Assembly: GCA_965234335.1 (NCBI GenBank)
Contig: OZ248436.1
Coordinates: forward strand, 1 to 64,000
DNA: 64,000 nucleotides
Reading direction: 5' to 3'
Origin: Leadbetterella lacustris
Lineage (GTDB): Bacteria > Bacteroidota > Bacteroidia > Cytophagales > Spirosomataceae
Shown here: piece by piece, positions 1-7,784 of the stretch
How positions within the stretch are numbered: position 1 is the first letter of the stretch
How the letters are laid out: every line of letters starts with the position of its first letter
Made by a program: the position numbers and the translations under genes
Notes under the pieces: model-generated
Seen by the model: only the letters and a program-made list of their open reading frames with translations
Told to the model about the DNA's origin: nothing
Databases searched by the model: none

Positions 1-2
1 AC

Positions 3-245
3 AATGCCGTCGAAAACAGCATAAGGCCAATAGCGATAGGTAGAAAAAACTATCTCTTTGCCAACAATCATGAGTCCGCTCAGAGAGCAGCCATCATTTA
101 CACATTCATGGCAATCTGCAAAAAACACAATGTCAATCCATACCATTGGCTCAAAGACACCTTGTTAGTAATAGATCAAACCAATATCCAAAACTTACAC
201 TCGCTATTACCACAAAATTTTAACAAGCAAGACGCACTTGCTTGA
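3..245 (+). mobile_element. IS66-family transposase, C-terminal fragment
   Basis: An open frame entering from the left edge encodes the last 80 residues of an IS66-type transposase (DDE superfamily) and stops at 243-245. The diagnostic C-terminal pattern is visible: NAVENSIRPIAIGRKN, then LFANNHESAQRAA, then YTFMAICKKHNVNPYHWL. This is the acidic-residue block and following helix typical of IS66 TnpC. The rest of the element lies outside the window. The right terminal inverted repeat cannot be delimited because only one end is visible. It marks the start of an accessory region that runs to the tRNA-Asp gene. Confidence 0.85.
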
Positions 246-247
246 GG

Positions 248-367
248 GGATACGAAGCAACATTGAATTATAAATATCAAGAAAAAGGCTTTAATATATC
301 TGCTTTGATAGTTGAAAAAAACGAAGGCATTTCAGTACCCTCTCACTACTCTAGAGTTCATTTGTAA
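248..367 (+). pseudogene. Probable 3' remnant of a gene cut by the IS66 insertion
   Basis: Directly after the IS66 transposase stop there is a stop-free stretch in another frame ending with TAA at 365-367. It encodes about 40 residues with protein-like composition, finishing ISALIVEKNEGISVPSHYSR and three more residues. It has no plausible start codon near the IS. It ends 19 bases before the HEPN-like gene, which suggests a former operon partner decapitated by the insertion. I do not recognise the family. It could also be chance open frame, since 40 codons is short. Confidence 0.35.
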
Positions 368-386
368 AAAATAATCTATTAATAAG

Positions 387-866
387 TTGCCAACTTTTGA
401 CCAACATTTAAACCAAGCTAACAAAAATATAAAACACCTAGAACTAATCAATAAATTAGACTCAAATTGTGTTGATTGGCAAATAACTGTTTGTTTTTAC
501 ACAGGACTACATATTGTTAATTGTCATTTATGTAGTTTTGGGATAGAGTATAATACCCATACGAATACTTTAAATGCAATTAATTTTGCAAATCCCACTT
601 CATTAACAAAAGTAAGCGAGGATTGTTATACATCTTATAGGGCTCTACAGAACCTATCTAGAAAGTCCAGATACTTAATTGATCCATCTTCTGGGTCTTT
701 TGGGTTAGTTTATTCTAAGCATCTTGCAAAAGCAATGCGACATCTTGAAGTGGTTATCAAATATTTTTCAACTTTATATTCTGAGAAAATAAAAGTTGAG
801 AAAATAAAGGTTAAATGTGACGAGCTTAACAGTCAAGAATTAGACTACTTTATGAAAATTAAGTAG
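387..866 (+). CDS. HEPN-like helical protein
   Basis: A 159-residue, apparently all-helical protein. Its arrangement of a DW..TV.FYTGLH helix (about 30-45), a linker, and Y.SYRALQNLSRKSRYLI (about 84-99) resembles HEPN-fold proteins. Many of those are RNases or partners of nucleotidyltransferases in toxin-antitoxin and defence loci. The classical R-x4-6-H RNase motif is not clear: SRKSRYLI and the later RHLEVV are possible pieces but do not form a convincing motif. The C-terminus is lysine-rich (EKIKVEKIKVK). The start chosen is TTG at 387, because no upstream ATG is in frame. The gene sits between an IS66 remnant and a decayed ISXO2 transposase, so its original neighbours are probably lost. 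Function is unknown. Confidence 0.55.
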   Translation: MPTFDQHLNQANKNIKHLELINKLDSNCVDWQITVCFYTGLHIVNCHLCSFGIEYNTHTNTLNAINFANPTSLTKVSEDCYTSYRALQNLSRKSRYLIDPSSGSFGLVYSKHLAKAMRHLEVVIKYFSTLYSEKIKVEKIKVKCDELNSQELDYFMKIK

Positions 867-1208
867 TAATAAGTTTATTATAGGTTAAATTACTCTCTGA
901 CTCTGATAAAAATTTCTCAAACTTTCCTTGATTTGATAAGTCTCTATTATTGAATCTTGCTGCATACTCCTCTAAGAATCTTTCAAATTGTTTTTAATAT
1001 ACTTGGTGGTAGATTCCATAAATACCTCCCTTTAATAAACTCCAAAAGTTTTCTATGGTATTAGTGTATGTACGTCACCTGCTACATAGATTTGTAGGTT
1101 ATGTTTAACAGTATCCTGTGTATAAGTCTTGGCTAATCCATTAATTACGGCACTTTACTTTACAAGCGTTAAATTTTCTACAACTTTACAAGCAATGAGA
1201 ATTTTGTA
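859..1208 (-). pseudogene. Decayed ISXO2/IS1595-like transposase
   Basis: Read on the minus strand, this stretch encodes the C-terminal part of an ISXO2-like DDE transposase. The hallmark TNTIENFWSLLKGGIYGIYH is followed by QFERFLEEYAARFNNRD. Upstream, a second frame gives SAVINGLAKTYTQDTVKHNL and then IYVAGDVHT, which joins TNTIENFW only through a one-base frameshift near 1068. There are also in-frame stops: one after YHQVY, and one before SAVINGLAK. The N-terminal half is absent or unrecognisable. The element is inactive. Its 3' end overlaps the last codons of the HEPN-like gene tail to tail. Confidence 0.75.
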
Positions 1209-1297
1209 ATATTTTCACCACGAATAAATTTGGATAACGTATTTCTAAGTAACTCTAATAAGGTTCGATGTGCATAAAAAATTTATAAGCAAAGGTA

Positions 1298-1458
1298 GTG
1301 TGGCGGCTAAACATGTCAAATTTTAGCCATACAGTGCAAAAAAATAAAAAAGACTACGGCATAATGAAAGGCGGTTAGAGCTCAAAACTAACATACATGT
1401 TCGCCTTTCACCCTTCGGGTCTTATTCCGTTTCCTTTTTTATTTTTTTTCCGCCACAC
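1298..1458. repeat. 161-bp imperfect inverted repeat with side hairpins
   Basis: The outer arms GTGTGGCGG (1298-1306) and CCGCCACAC (1450-1458) are perfect complements. Inside, a 15-base A/T block (1338-1352) pairs perfectly with 1434-1448. ACGG (1356-1359) and ATAA (1361-1364) pair with CCGT (1427-1430) and TTAT (1422-1425). GAAAGGCG (1366-1373) pairs with CGCCTTTC (1402-1409). The apical loop holds a small GTTAG/CTAAC hairpin (1374-1392). Each arm also carries its own side hairpin: GGCTAAA/TTTAGCC at 1305-1328, and ACCC-TTC-GGGT at 1410-1420. It could be a structured RNA leader, a folded single-stranded DNA site or a non-autonomous mobile element. No coding sequence is evident in it. Confidence 0.75.
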
Positions 1459-1485
1459 AAAGAAAGGCATATAAATTTTTTACAT

Positions 1486-1719
1486 ATGTCACAGCGTCCA
1501 TCAGTATCAGTTTCTTGTAGTTTGGCTTCTTGCCCTTGTTCTTCGGTTCCGGCTTCTGAGTTTGTTCAGCTTACACCTTATGCTTACCAGCGTTTTGTTC
1601 GTAGGGTTTTCTTCGCATCAGCTCCACGTGCTGGGGTGCGTGTTTTTCAGGTGGCTTGTGGTTGTTACCTTTGGGTTCATTCTACAGGCCAGCGTTTTCT
1701 TTCAGCATTGCCCTTTTAG
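1486..1719 (+). CDS. Hypothetical 77-residue protein
   Basis: A short ORF starting at ATG 1486, 27 bases after the outer arm of the large inverted repeat. It contains five cysteines (SVSCSLASCPCSS near the N-terminus and ACGCYLW near the C-terminus) and an aromatic/arginine-rich middle (YAYQRFVRRVFF). Base composition is visibly richer in G, C and T than its neighbours. No signal peptide, membrane segment or known domain is obvious. The position right behind a large foldable element suggests that this may be its leader, but coding status is uncertain and I assign no function. Confidence 0.35.
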   Translation: MSQRPSVSVSCSLASCPCSSVPASEFVQLTPYAYQRFVRRVFFASAPRAGVRVFQVACGCYLWVHSTGQRFLSALPF

Positions 1720-1766
1720 GGCAGTGTTTTTTCTCTGAGGATTTAGGAAATGTAGGATTAGAACAA

Positions 1767-1792
1767 ATAAAAAACCCCACCAGTGGCGGGGC
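1767..1792 (-). terminator. Rho-independent terminator
   Basis: The hairpin CCCC-AC-CAGT-G-G-CGGGG (1775-1791) is followed on the minus strand by a T-run (A-run 1768-1774 on plus). It lies 25 bases beyond the stop of the minus-strand 257-aa gene and fits as its terminator. Confidence 0.8.
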
Positions 1793-1815
1793 TTAGAAAG
1801 AGGTAACTAAATACT

Positions 1816-2589
1816 TTAGGCGTTTACAGGTTCTGGTACCCCACTAACATTTATCAAAGTGAGACAGTTGAACAAGCCATTTTTCAAAGAGTACATTTGA
1901 CCGTTTACTTCTTGAAAAAACTCGATACCTAAAACCAAAAACAACGGATGCGTACTATTTGCAGTGATTGTATTTGTCAAGGTAATAGCTGCAGTAGCAG
2001 TACCATCCAATGCAATGATTGAGGTTTCACTTGTTTCGGTAGTAAATGTCTCATTCTCAAAATCAATCTCAGAACCAGCCGATTCGATTTTAAAGTGTGT
2101 TGCACCACTAGGTGCAGCAATCATGTTGGCAGGCACAAACGAAGGAATCACAACCTCCAATACTCCACTTACTCGGTCAATTGAATTTGTGTATGGTGCG
2201 TAAAGCGTGTTTCTAAGCTTTCCTTTAATGTTAAAATCAAATCCTGTCAAAAGCTCCGCTTCGCCATCAATCACGTTTCTCTGGCCTCTTGTGTTAGTCA
2301 CATCGGCTTGAATTACTTTAACCATTTCGGCTGTGAGTCTTCCAACCATTCGGTTGTCAGCAGAACTAGCCAATACATTTCTAAATGCTGTTCTTAGCAT
2401 TCTACCTGCTTTTCCTGCAGCACCAAATTCCGCCCCGTTTTCACGTGTTCTTTGGAAATTCGGATCGTTTGCGATCCTATCGCCATCCACACCACCTTTT
2501 TCTCTTGCGAGATACCCATCTTGGGATTTGTAGAAAGTAATACCTCCGATAGTACCATCTAATTTAATCAGTCCTTTTTGCCTTGCCAT
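1816..2589 (-). CDS. Uncharacterised conserved Bacteroidota-type protein
   Basis: A 257-residue protein with a lysine/glycine-rich N-terminus: MARQKGLIKLDGTIGGITFY, then KSQDGYLAREKGG. This is followed by DPNFQRTRENGAEFGAAGKAG and a helical segment to about residue 100. The C-terminal half looks beta-rich, with many Thr/Ser/Ile and no membrane segment or signal peptide. From memory this N-terminal pattern recurs in uncharacterised Bacteroidota proteins; I cannot verify that here. The alternation of a basic N-terminus with beta-rich repeats could suit a structural or nucleic-acid-associated role, but no function is assigned. It is a single gene with its own terminator, in an accessory region next to the large inverted repeat and facing the 77-residue ORF. 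Start: ATG at 2589. Confidence 0.75.
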   Translation of the reverse strand: MARQKGLIKLDGTIGGITFYKSQDGYLAREKGGVDGDRIANDPNFQRTRENGAEFGAAGKAGRMLRTAFRNVLASSADNRMVGRLTAEMVKVIQADVTNTRGQRNVIDGEAELLTGFDFNIKGKLRNTLYAPYTNSIDRVSGVLEVVIPSFVPANMIAAPSGATHFKIESAGSEIDFENETFTTETSETSIIALDGTATAAITLTNTITANSTHPLFLVLGIEFFQEVNGQMYSLKNGLFNCLTLINVSGVPEPVNA

Positions 2590-2738
2590 TTTTATTGTTT
2601 TCTTTGATTAAATACCAAATTAAAACCTATTTAATAATTTTAATAGCGTCCAAATTCCTTTGCATCTATCTGCTTTAATCTGCTTTTTATTAAACATTTA
2701 AATCCAAAAAATCTCGATATTTTATTCAATAATGATGT

Positions 2739-3803
2739 ATGTTTGATTTATTTTCAAAAGTTATGGAAGAATTAAGTAATTTATTAAAGCTAAAAGAGGA
2801 AAACCGATTAATAAAGGAGGAAAATGACTTAGTAAAGGCTGAGCTCATAATAATTAAGCAACGTTTTGATGATTTACTCCTTGAAGAAAAATCAGCACAA
2901 AAAGTGTTTGAGTTGAAAATGCTTTTAGAAAAATACAAAAAAGAAAAAGGTGAACTTAAGGTTAAATTACAAGAAGCTGAGAATTTTGCTAATAAAAGAA
3001 ATGAAGAGATTTTGTCTGCGTTAGTAAAAGGTTCCTATGGAATAACTTTTGAAGATTTTATTATTAATCTCTCTGAAGTCTCGTTTCTTAAAATTCCTAT
3101 TGAAAGAGTATTAATTGATGTAAAAGAAACTATCATACAAAAGTTCACAAAGGACCTGGAAATAAAGCAAGGTTTATTAGATGAATCAATACAAAAATAC
3201 GAACGAAAGCGAAAATCATTGGATCTAGATAAAATCGAATTCGAACAGTTCTTTAATCAGAGAGTTGCGAAAATTAGGGAAGAAAGTAATAGTCAACTGG
3301 AAATTGTAAAAAGAAAGCTGAATGAAGAAAATGAGGCTTACAGAAAGCAATATTTAAGGGAAATAAAAAAAACAAAAGAGAAGTTTAATGAGGAGTATAT
3401 TAATAGGCTTGAACGCGAGTTGCACTCTTTGAAACAAACGGAAAAAGTAAGTATAAAAAGCCTGCCTCAAGATTTTTTGAACGTATCAATTAATCTCTTA
3501 AAAAATGAAAATGCTAGAATTTTAAAAGAAAATAAAGAATTACAATCATCCAACAGTATTAACGAAAAGAAATTATTAAACTGCCAAAGAGAATTGTCAA
3601 AATATTTATTTGCCTCCCAAAAAAAGAATGATTCATTTTTGGAACCTCAATCATTGCCTGAAAACATTAGTAAGGGTGGAGATTCTGACGGGTCAAAAGG
3701 ATGGCACGATGTTGCCAGAGAGAGTGGTAAATTCGGTTCTCTTCCATCTTTTGATAACTACGATGATGATTATTTAGATAATTCAAAAGAGGGATTTGAA
3801 TAA
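2739..3803 (+). CDS. Coiled-coil protein of unknown function
   Basis: A 354-residue protein dominated by charged heptad-like sequence (E, K, L, I). Helical stretches cover roughly residues 5-85, 130-235 and 250-290 (for example LKLKEENRLIKEENDLVKAE). A less charged patch at about 95-125 (ITFEDFIINLSEVSFLKIPI) interrupts them. The tail after residue 300 is acidic and probably disordered (FDNYDDDYLDN). There is no signal peptide, membrane segment or nucleotide-binding motif. The gene stands alone between the uncharacterised 257-aa gene (divergent) and the tRNA-Asp gene. Coiled-coil composition makes distant similarity to SMC- or KfrA-like proteins unreliable, so no function is assigned. Start: ATG 2739. 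Confidence 0.7.
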   Translation: MFDLFSKVMEELSNLLKLKEENRLIKEENDLVKAELIIIKQRFDDLLLEEKSAQKVFELKMLLEKYKKEKGELKVKLQEAENFANKRNEEILSALVKGSYGITFEDFIINLSEVSFLKIPIERVLIDVKETIIQKFTKDLEIKQGLLDESIQKYERKRKSLDLDKIEFEQFFNQRVAKIREESNSQLEIVKRKLNEENEAYRKQYLREIKKTKEKFNEEYINRLERELHSLKQTEKVSIKSLPQDFLNVSINLLKNENARILKENKELQSSNSINEKKLLNCQRELSKYLFASQKKNDSFLEPQSLPENISKGGDSDGSKGWHDVARESGKFGSLPSFDNYDDDYLDNSKEGFE

Positions 3804-3940
3804 TTTAACGATATATCAAAAGAATAGCAAGAGGATATTAAAGGTATAGATACAGTATCAAAAATGAATTTTAGAGGTCCATTATTATTTGAATGCACTC
3901 TAATATTATAAAAGTTGTACCTATGTTGTACCTAGTAAAG

Positions 3941-3977
3941 AAAAAAGCCTTAGAATCTATTGATTATAAGGCTTTTA
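3941..3977. terminator. Bidirectional terminator
   Basis: AGCCTTA (3946-3952) and TAAGGCT (3967-3973) form a stem, with an A-run before and a T-run after. It can terminate both the tRNA-Asp transcript (minus) and the coiled-coil gene (plus). Confidence 0.7.
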
Positions 3978-3990
3978 TGATTTCTATCTG

Positions 3991-4064
3991 CGGTCTGGAC
4001 GGGACTCGAACCCGCGACCCCCTGCGTGACAGGCAGGTATTCTAACCAGCTGAACTACCAAACC
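3991..4064 (-). tRNA. tRNA-Asp (GTC)
   Basis: On the minus strand a full cloverleaf is readable. The acceptor stem GGTTTGG/CCAGACC pairs with one G-T pair. The D-arm contains AGCTGGTTAGA. The anticodon arm CCTGCCTGTCACGCAGG carries anticodon GTC, and the T-arm is GCGGGTTCGAGTCCCGT. CCA is not encoded. A TATCTTTG -7 box lies 26 bases upstream. It separates an accessory region on its 3' side from the ileS housekeeping region, which fits use of the tRNA 3' end as an integration site. Confidence 0.95.
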
Positions 4065-4089
4065 GTTTACGTTTCTCTTAAACGTGCTG

Positions 4090-4097
4090 CAAAGATA
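4090..4097 (-). promoter_or_regulatory. -7 box for tRNA-Asp
   Basis: TATCTTTG on the minus strand, matching the Bacteroidota TAnnTTTG consensus, 26 bases before the tRNA 5' end. Confidence 0.6.
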
Positions 4098-4193
4098 AGG
4101 GCTTAATTTTTATTGTCAATACTCTTTGTGAAAAAAAATTATAGATTTTTCTAAAGTATTTTCTAAGCTATTTAAAATTAAGCCCTTAGGTTT

Positions 4194-7100
4194 TTACTTT
4201 TTTACAACAATTTTTAATTTTAGTTTTATTTCGTCCATTTCTACCTCAACGGCGTCCGAAATAGCCCCCGTAATCTCCAATTTCAGTGCTTGTACTTCTG
4301 TAGAAATATAAGTTTTGAAGTTTTCTACTGCCTTCGATACTTCCTCATTGGTATTTTCTAACTGAATCTCGATTTTGTCTGTTACCTCAAAACCACTCTC
4401 TTTTCTTAGGTTTTGTACTCGGTTTACAAAATCTCTCGCTATGCCCTCTTGTTTTAATTCCTCGCTGATATTGATGTCTAAGGCTACGGTTATGCCTCCT
4501 TCCACGGCTACCAGCCAGCCTGGGATGTCTTCAGTGAGTATTTCTACATCGCTCAAGGCAAGTTCAAATCCATTGAGGTTTATGCTGCCCGTTTTTTCAA
4601 GCGATTTAAGGTCTTCGGCACGCATGTTTTGAATGGTATCTGCCACTGCCTTCATATCTTTTCCAAATTTTGGCCCTAGGGCTTTAAAATTGGCTTTTAC
4701 TTTTTTCTTTAATATGCCGCTTTCATCATCCAAAAACTCTACGCTTTTTACATTTACTTCGGAAAGTATTATAGAAGTGATATGTTCTATTTGAGCCTTA
4801 ACTTTTGCCGAGGTAGCCGGAATAAGTATTTTTTGTAATGGCTGACGGACTTTCAAGCTACTTTTCTTTCGTAAAGCATGCACCATAGAGCATATATTCT
4901 GAGCTAAGGTCATGGCCGCTTCAAGGTCTGTATCTACCCAAAAATCATCATAGGTGTGCCATTCTGAAAAATGCACCGATTCGTGTTTGAAAGGCGTATT
5001 TTTCTCAATTGATTCTTGTCTGACTTGATCCGTAAGGTTTTTGTATAGCCAATCGCCATAGAAAGGTGCAATGGGCGACATCAACTGTGCCACAGCTGCC
5101 AAACAATGTTGTAAGGTTTGATACGCCGCACGTTTATCCTCTGTCATTTCGCCTTGCCAAAAACGCCTCCGGTTTAGTCTTACATACCAATTAGATAAAT
5201 CGTCACACACAAAATCTTGTATCAATCTACCGGCTTTGGTTGGGTTGTAGGCGTCAAATTCTTCTCCAACCTCTTTTACAAGTGTAAAAACTTTTGAAAT
5301 AATCCATCTGTCGAGTTCTGAAAGTTTTTCTTTTGGTACTCTGTCGAACTGTTCAACCTGATAATTGTCCAGATTGGCATAAAGTGCAAAGAAATTGTAG
5401 GTGTTGGTGAGGGTGCCGAAGAATTTCCTTTGAACTTCTTGAATGCCATCTGCATTGAATTTGAGGTTGTCCCAAGGTTCAGCATTGGTGATCATGTACC
5501 AACGTGTGGGGTCTGCACCGTATTTTTTTAGCGTTTCGAAAGGGTCAACCGCATTGCCCAGTCTTTTCGACATTTTATTGCCGTTTTTATCTAAAACCAA
5601 GCCTGTGGAAACTACGTTTTTGAATGCAACAGAATCAAAAAGCAAACCTGCTATAGCATGAAGCGTAAAAAACCAACCACGAGTCTGATCAACGCCTTCT
5701 GATATAAAGTCAGCAGGGAATGATTGATTGAAAGTACTGTTTTCTTCAAAAGGGTAATGCCACTGTGCATAAGGCATGGCACCAGAATCAAACCAAACAT
5801 CAATGAGGTCAGTTTCACGAACCATTACTTTTCCTGAGGTGGATACCAAGTATATTTCGTCAACATAAGGGCGGTGGAGGTCGAAGGTGTGGTCGTTAGA
5901 CCCCTCATACCCATCCAAAAACGCCTTATTTTTTTCCAGCTGCTCTGCCGACAATTTCCCAGAAGAGTTGGCCATGCTTACGCTCTCCAGTAGCTCTTTT
6001 ACAGAACCAATACACACTTCCTCGTCGTCTTCACTTCTCCAAATAGGCAATGGAGTTCCCCAGTATCTCGATCTTGAAAGGTTCCAGTCAACCAAGTTTT
6101 CTAGCCAATTGCCAAATCTACCCGATCCCGTACTTTCTGGCTGCCAGTTGATAGTTTTGTTGAGTTCTACCAATTTTTCTTTTGCGGCGGTTGTTCTGAT
6201 AAACCACGAATCCAACGGGTAGTAAAGTATCGGTTTGTCCGTTCTCCAGCAATGCGGGTAGGGGTGGTCAAACTTCTGAACGTTGAAGGCCTTGTTTTCG
6301 GTTTTTAACTTTATCGCTATTCTTTCATCCACTGAAAGATATTTATCTCTGTTCTGTTTTACTTTTTCTGCTTCAATTTCTTGATTGTTGTAGTAGGCTT
6401 CTTTTACATATTCCAAAGCAAAGTCTGTCACTTCGGCCACAAATCTTCCCTTACGGTCCACCAAGGGCATTTCTTTTCCACCTTCATCCAAAACCATAAT
6501 GGCCGGAATACCGTGCTGCTGAGCCACTCTGAAGTCATCGGCACCGAAAGTGGGTGCGGTATGAACCACGCCCGTACCGTCTTCGGTAGTCACGAAGTCA
6601 CCTATGATTACCCTAAAAGCCGAACTCTTTGGTTGCACATAGGGCATCAATTGTTCGTATTCTACTCCATCAATTTCGGTACCTTTGAAAGTGCTCAAGA
6701 TTTGCCAAGGCAAAGTCTTTTTGTCTGAATCTGCAAACCCTGCAAAGTCACCGTCTTTCCCTTTTTCTGAAAAGTATTTACCTATGAGGTCTTTGGCTAA
6801 AACTACATTTACGGGCAAAAATGTGTACGGGTTAAAGGTCTTAACCAAGGCGTACTCAATGTTTTTGCCAATAGTCAGGGCGGAATTAGAAGGCAAAGTC
6901 CAAGGCGTGGTCGTCCAAGCCAATATGAAAACTTCTCCGTTGTCGGCTAATTCAAATAGAAACTCGGATTTTGCGTTTTTTATAACTTTGAATTGTGCCG
7001 TGAGTGAGGTGTCTTTCACGTCTTTATAGCAGCCCGGTTGGTTAAGTTCATGCGAGCTTAAGCCTGTTCCGGCAGCCGGTGAGTAAGGCTGAATGGTATA

Positions 7101-7628
7101 GCCTTTGTATAGAAGACCCTTGTCGTAAAGCTTCTTAAGCAAGTGCCAAACAGACTCTATATAGTCGTTTTTATAGGTAATGTACGGATCTTCCATGTCC
7201 ACCCAATAGCCCATTTTGTCGGTCATATCTTGCCAAATATCCGTGAAACGCATCACTGCTTCGCGGCATTTTTGGTTGTATTCGGCCACGGATATTTTCT
7301 TGCCAATGTCGTCTTTGGTAATTCCGAGTTCTTTTTCCACTTGTAGCTCCACGGGTAGTCCGTGTGTATCCCAGCCGCCTTTACGCTTCACCTGGAAGCC
7401 CCGGAGGGTTTTATATCTACAAAAAATATCTTTGATTGTACGGGCCATTACGTGGTGAATACCCGGCGTGCCGTTGGCTGAGGGTGGTCCTTCGTAAAAA
7501 TTAAACACTGGATGCCCTTCTCTTACTTCAATAGATTTTTCGAAAATCTCATTTTCTTTCCAAAAATCTAAGATTTCGTCCGCTATTTCAGCATAATTAA
7601 CCGCCTTATACTCTGGATATCTCATCAC
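4194..7628 (-). CDS. ileS: Isoleucyl-tRNA synthetase
   Basis: Class I aminoacyl-tRNA synthetase that charges tRNA-Ile and edits misactivated valine, in the cytoplasm. At 1144 residues it is the long form usual in Bacteroidota. The HIGH-type signature reads GIHH (residues 56-59, in GPPSANGTPGIHH). The KMSKR loop is intact (GNKMSKRLGNAVDP, about 686). Between them lies the large CP1 editing insertion with AWTTTPWTLPSN and DGTGVVHTAPTFGADD. The C-terminal half has the anticodon-binding helical domain (LSNWYVRLNRRRFW) and an extension. Two consecutive Met codons start the frame. The promoter box is at 7665-7672. It is transcribed alone, and tRNA-Asp follows downstream on the same strand. Confidence 0.97.
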   Translation of the reverse strand: MMRYPEYKAVNYAEIADEILDFWKENEIFEKSIEVREGHPVFNFYEGPPSANGTPGIHHVMARTIKDIFCRYKTLRGFQVKRKGGWDTHGLPVELQVEKELGITKDDIGKKISVAEYNQKCREAVMRFTDIWQDMTDKMGYWVDMEDPYITYKNDYIESVWHLLKKLYDKGLLYKGYTIQPYSPAAGTGLSSHELNQPGCYKDVKDTSLTAQFKVIKNAKSEFLFELADNGEVFILAWTTTPWTLPSNSALTIGKNIEYALVKTFNPYTFLPVNVVLAKDLIGKYFSEKGKDGDFAGFADSDKKTLPWQILSTFKGTEIDGVEYEQLMPYVQPKSSAFRVIIGDFVTTEDGTGVVHTAPTFGADDFRVAQQHGIPAIMVLDEGGKEMPLVDRKGRFVAEVTDFALEYVKEAYYNNQEIEAEKVKQNRDKYLSVDERIAIKLKTENKAFNVQKFDHPYPHCWRTDKPILYYPLDSWFIRTTAAKEKLVELNKTINWQPESTGSGRFGNWLENLVDWNLSRSRYWGTPLPIWRSEDDEEVCIGSVKELLESVSMANSSGKLSAEQLEKNKAFLDGYEGSNDHTFDLHRPYVDEIYLVSTSGKVMVRETDLIDVWFDSGAMPYAQWHYPFEENSTFNQSFPADFISEGVDQTRGWFFTLHAIAGLLFDSVAFKNVVSTGLVLDKNGNKMSKRLGNAVDPFETLKKYGADPTRWYMITNAEPWDNLKFNADGIQEVQRKFFGTLTNTYNFFALYANLDNYQVEQFDRVPKEKLSELDRWIISKVFTLVKEVGEEFDAYNPTKAGRLIQDFVCDDLSNWYVRLNRRRFWQGEMTEDKRAAYQTLQHCLAAVAQLMSPIAPFYGDWLYKNLTDQVRQESIEKNTPFKHESVHFSEWHTYDDFWVDTDLEAAMTLAQNICSMVHALRKKSSLKVRQPLQKILIPATSAKVKAQIEHITSIILSEVNVKSVEFLDDESGILKKKVKANFKALGPKFGKDMKAVADTIQNMRAEDLKSLEKTGSINLNGFELALSDVEILTEDIPGWLVAVEGGITVALDINISEELKQEGIARDFVNRVQNLRKESGFEVTDKIEIQLENTNEEVSKAVENFKTYISTEVQALKLEITGAISDAVEVEMDEIKLKLKIVVKK

Positions 7629-7664
7629 CTAAAAATTGTACTTTACTGATTAAAAAATTGGGTG

Positions 7665-7672
7665 CAAAGATA
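7665..7672 (-). promoter_or_regulatory. -7 box for ileS
   Basis: TATCTTTG on the minus strand, 36 bases before the ileS start, matching TAnnTTTG. Confidence 0.6.
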
Positions 7673-7784
7673 CGAAAATTACTTTTAAGGAGAGAATGCA
7701 TCTTGCTCAAAAAAGCATATTTATGGCATTCTTCGGTATCTATTCAAAATACTGTTCTAATTTTGGGAAATAATTACTCGAACA

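Noticed and set aside
1298..1458. Integron attC site
   Set aside because: The order of GTTAG and CTAAC is reversed relative to attC boxes (RYYYAAC...GTTRRRY), and no cassette array or integrase is visible.
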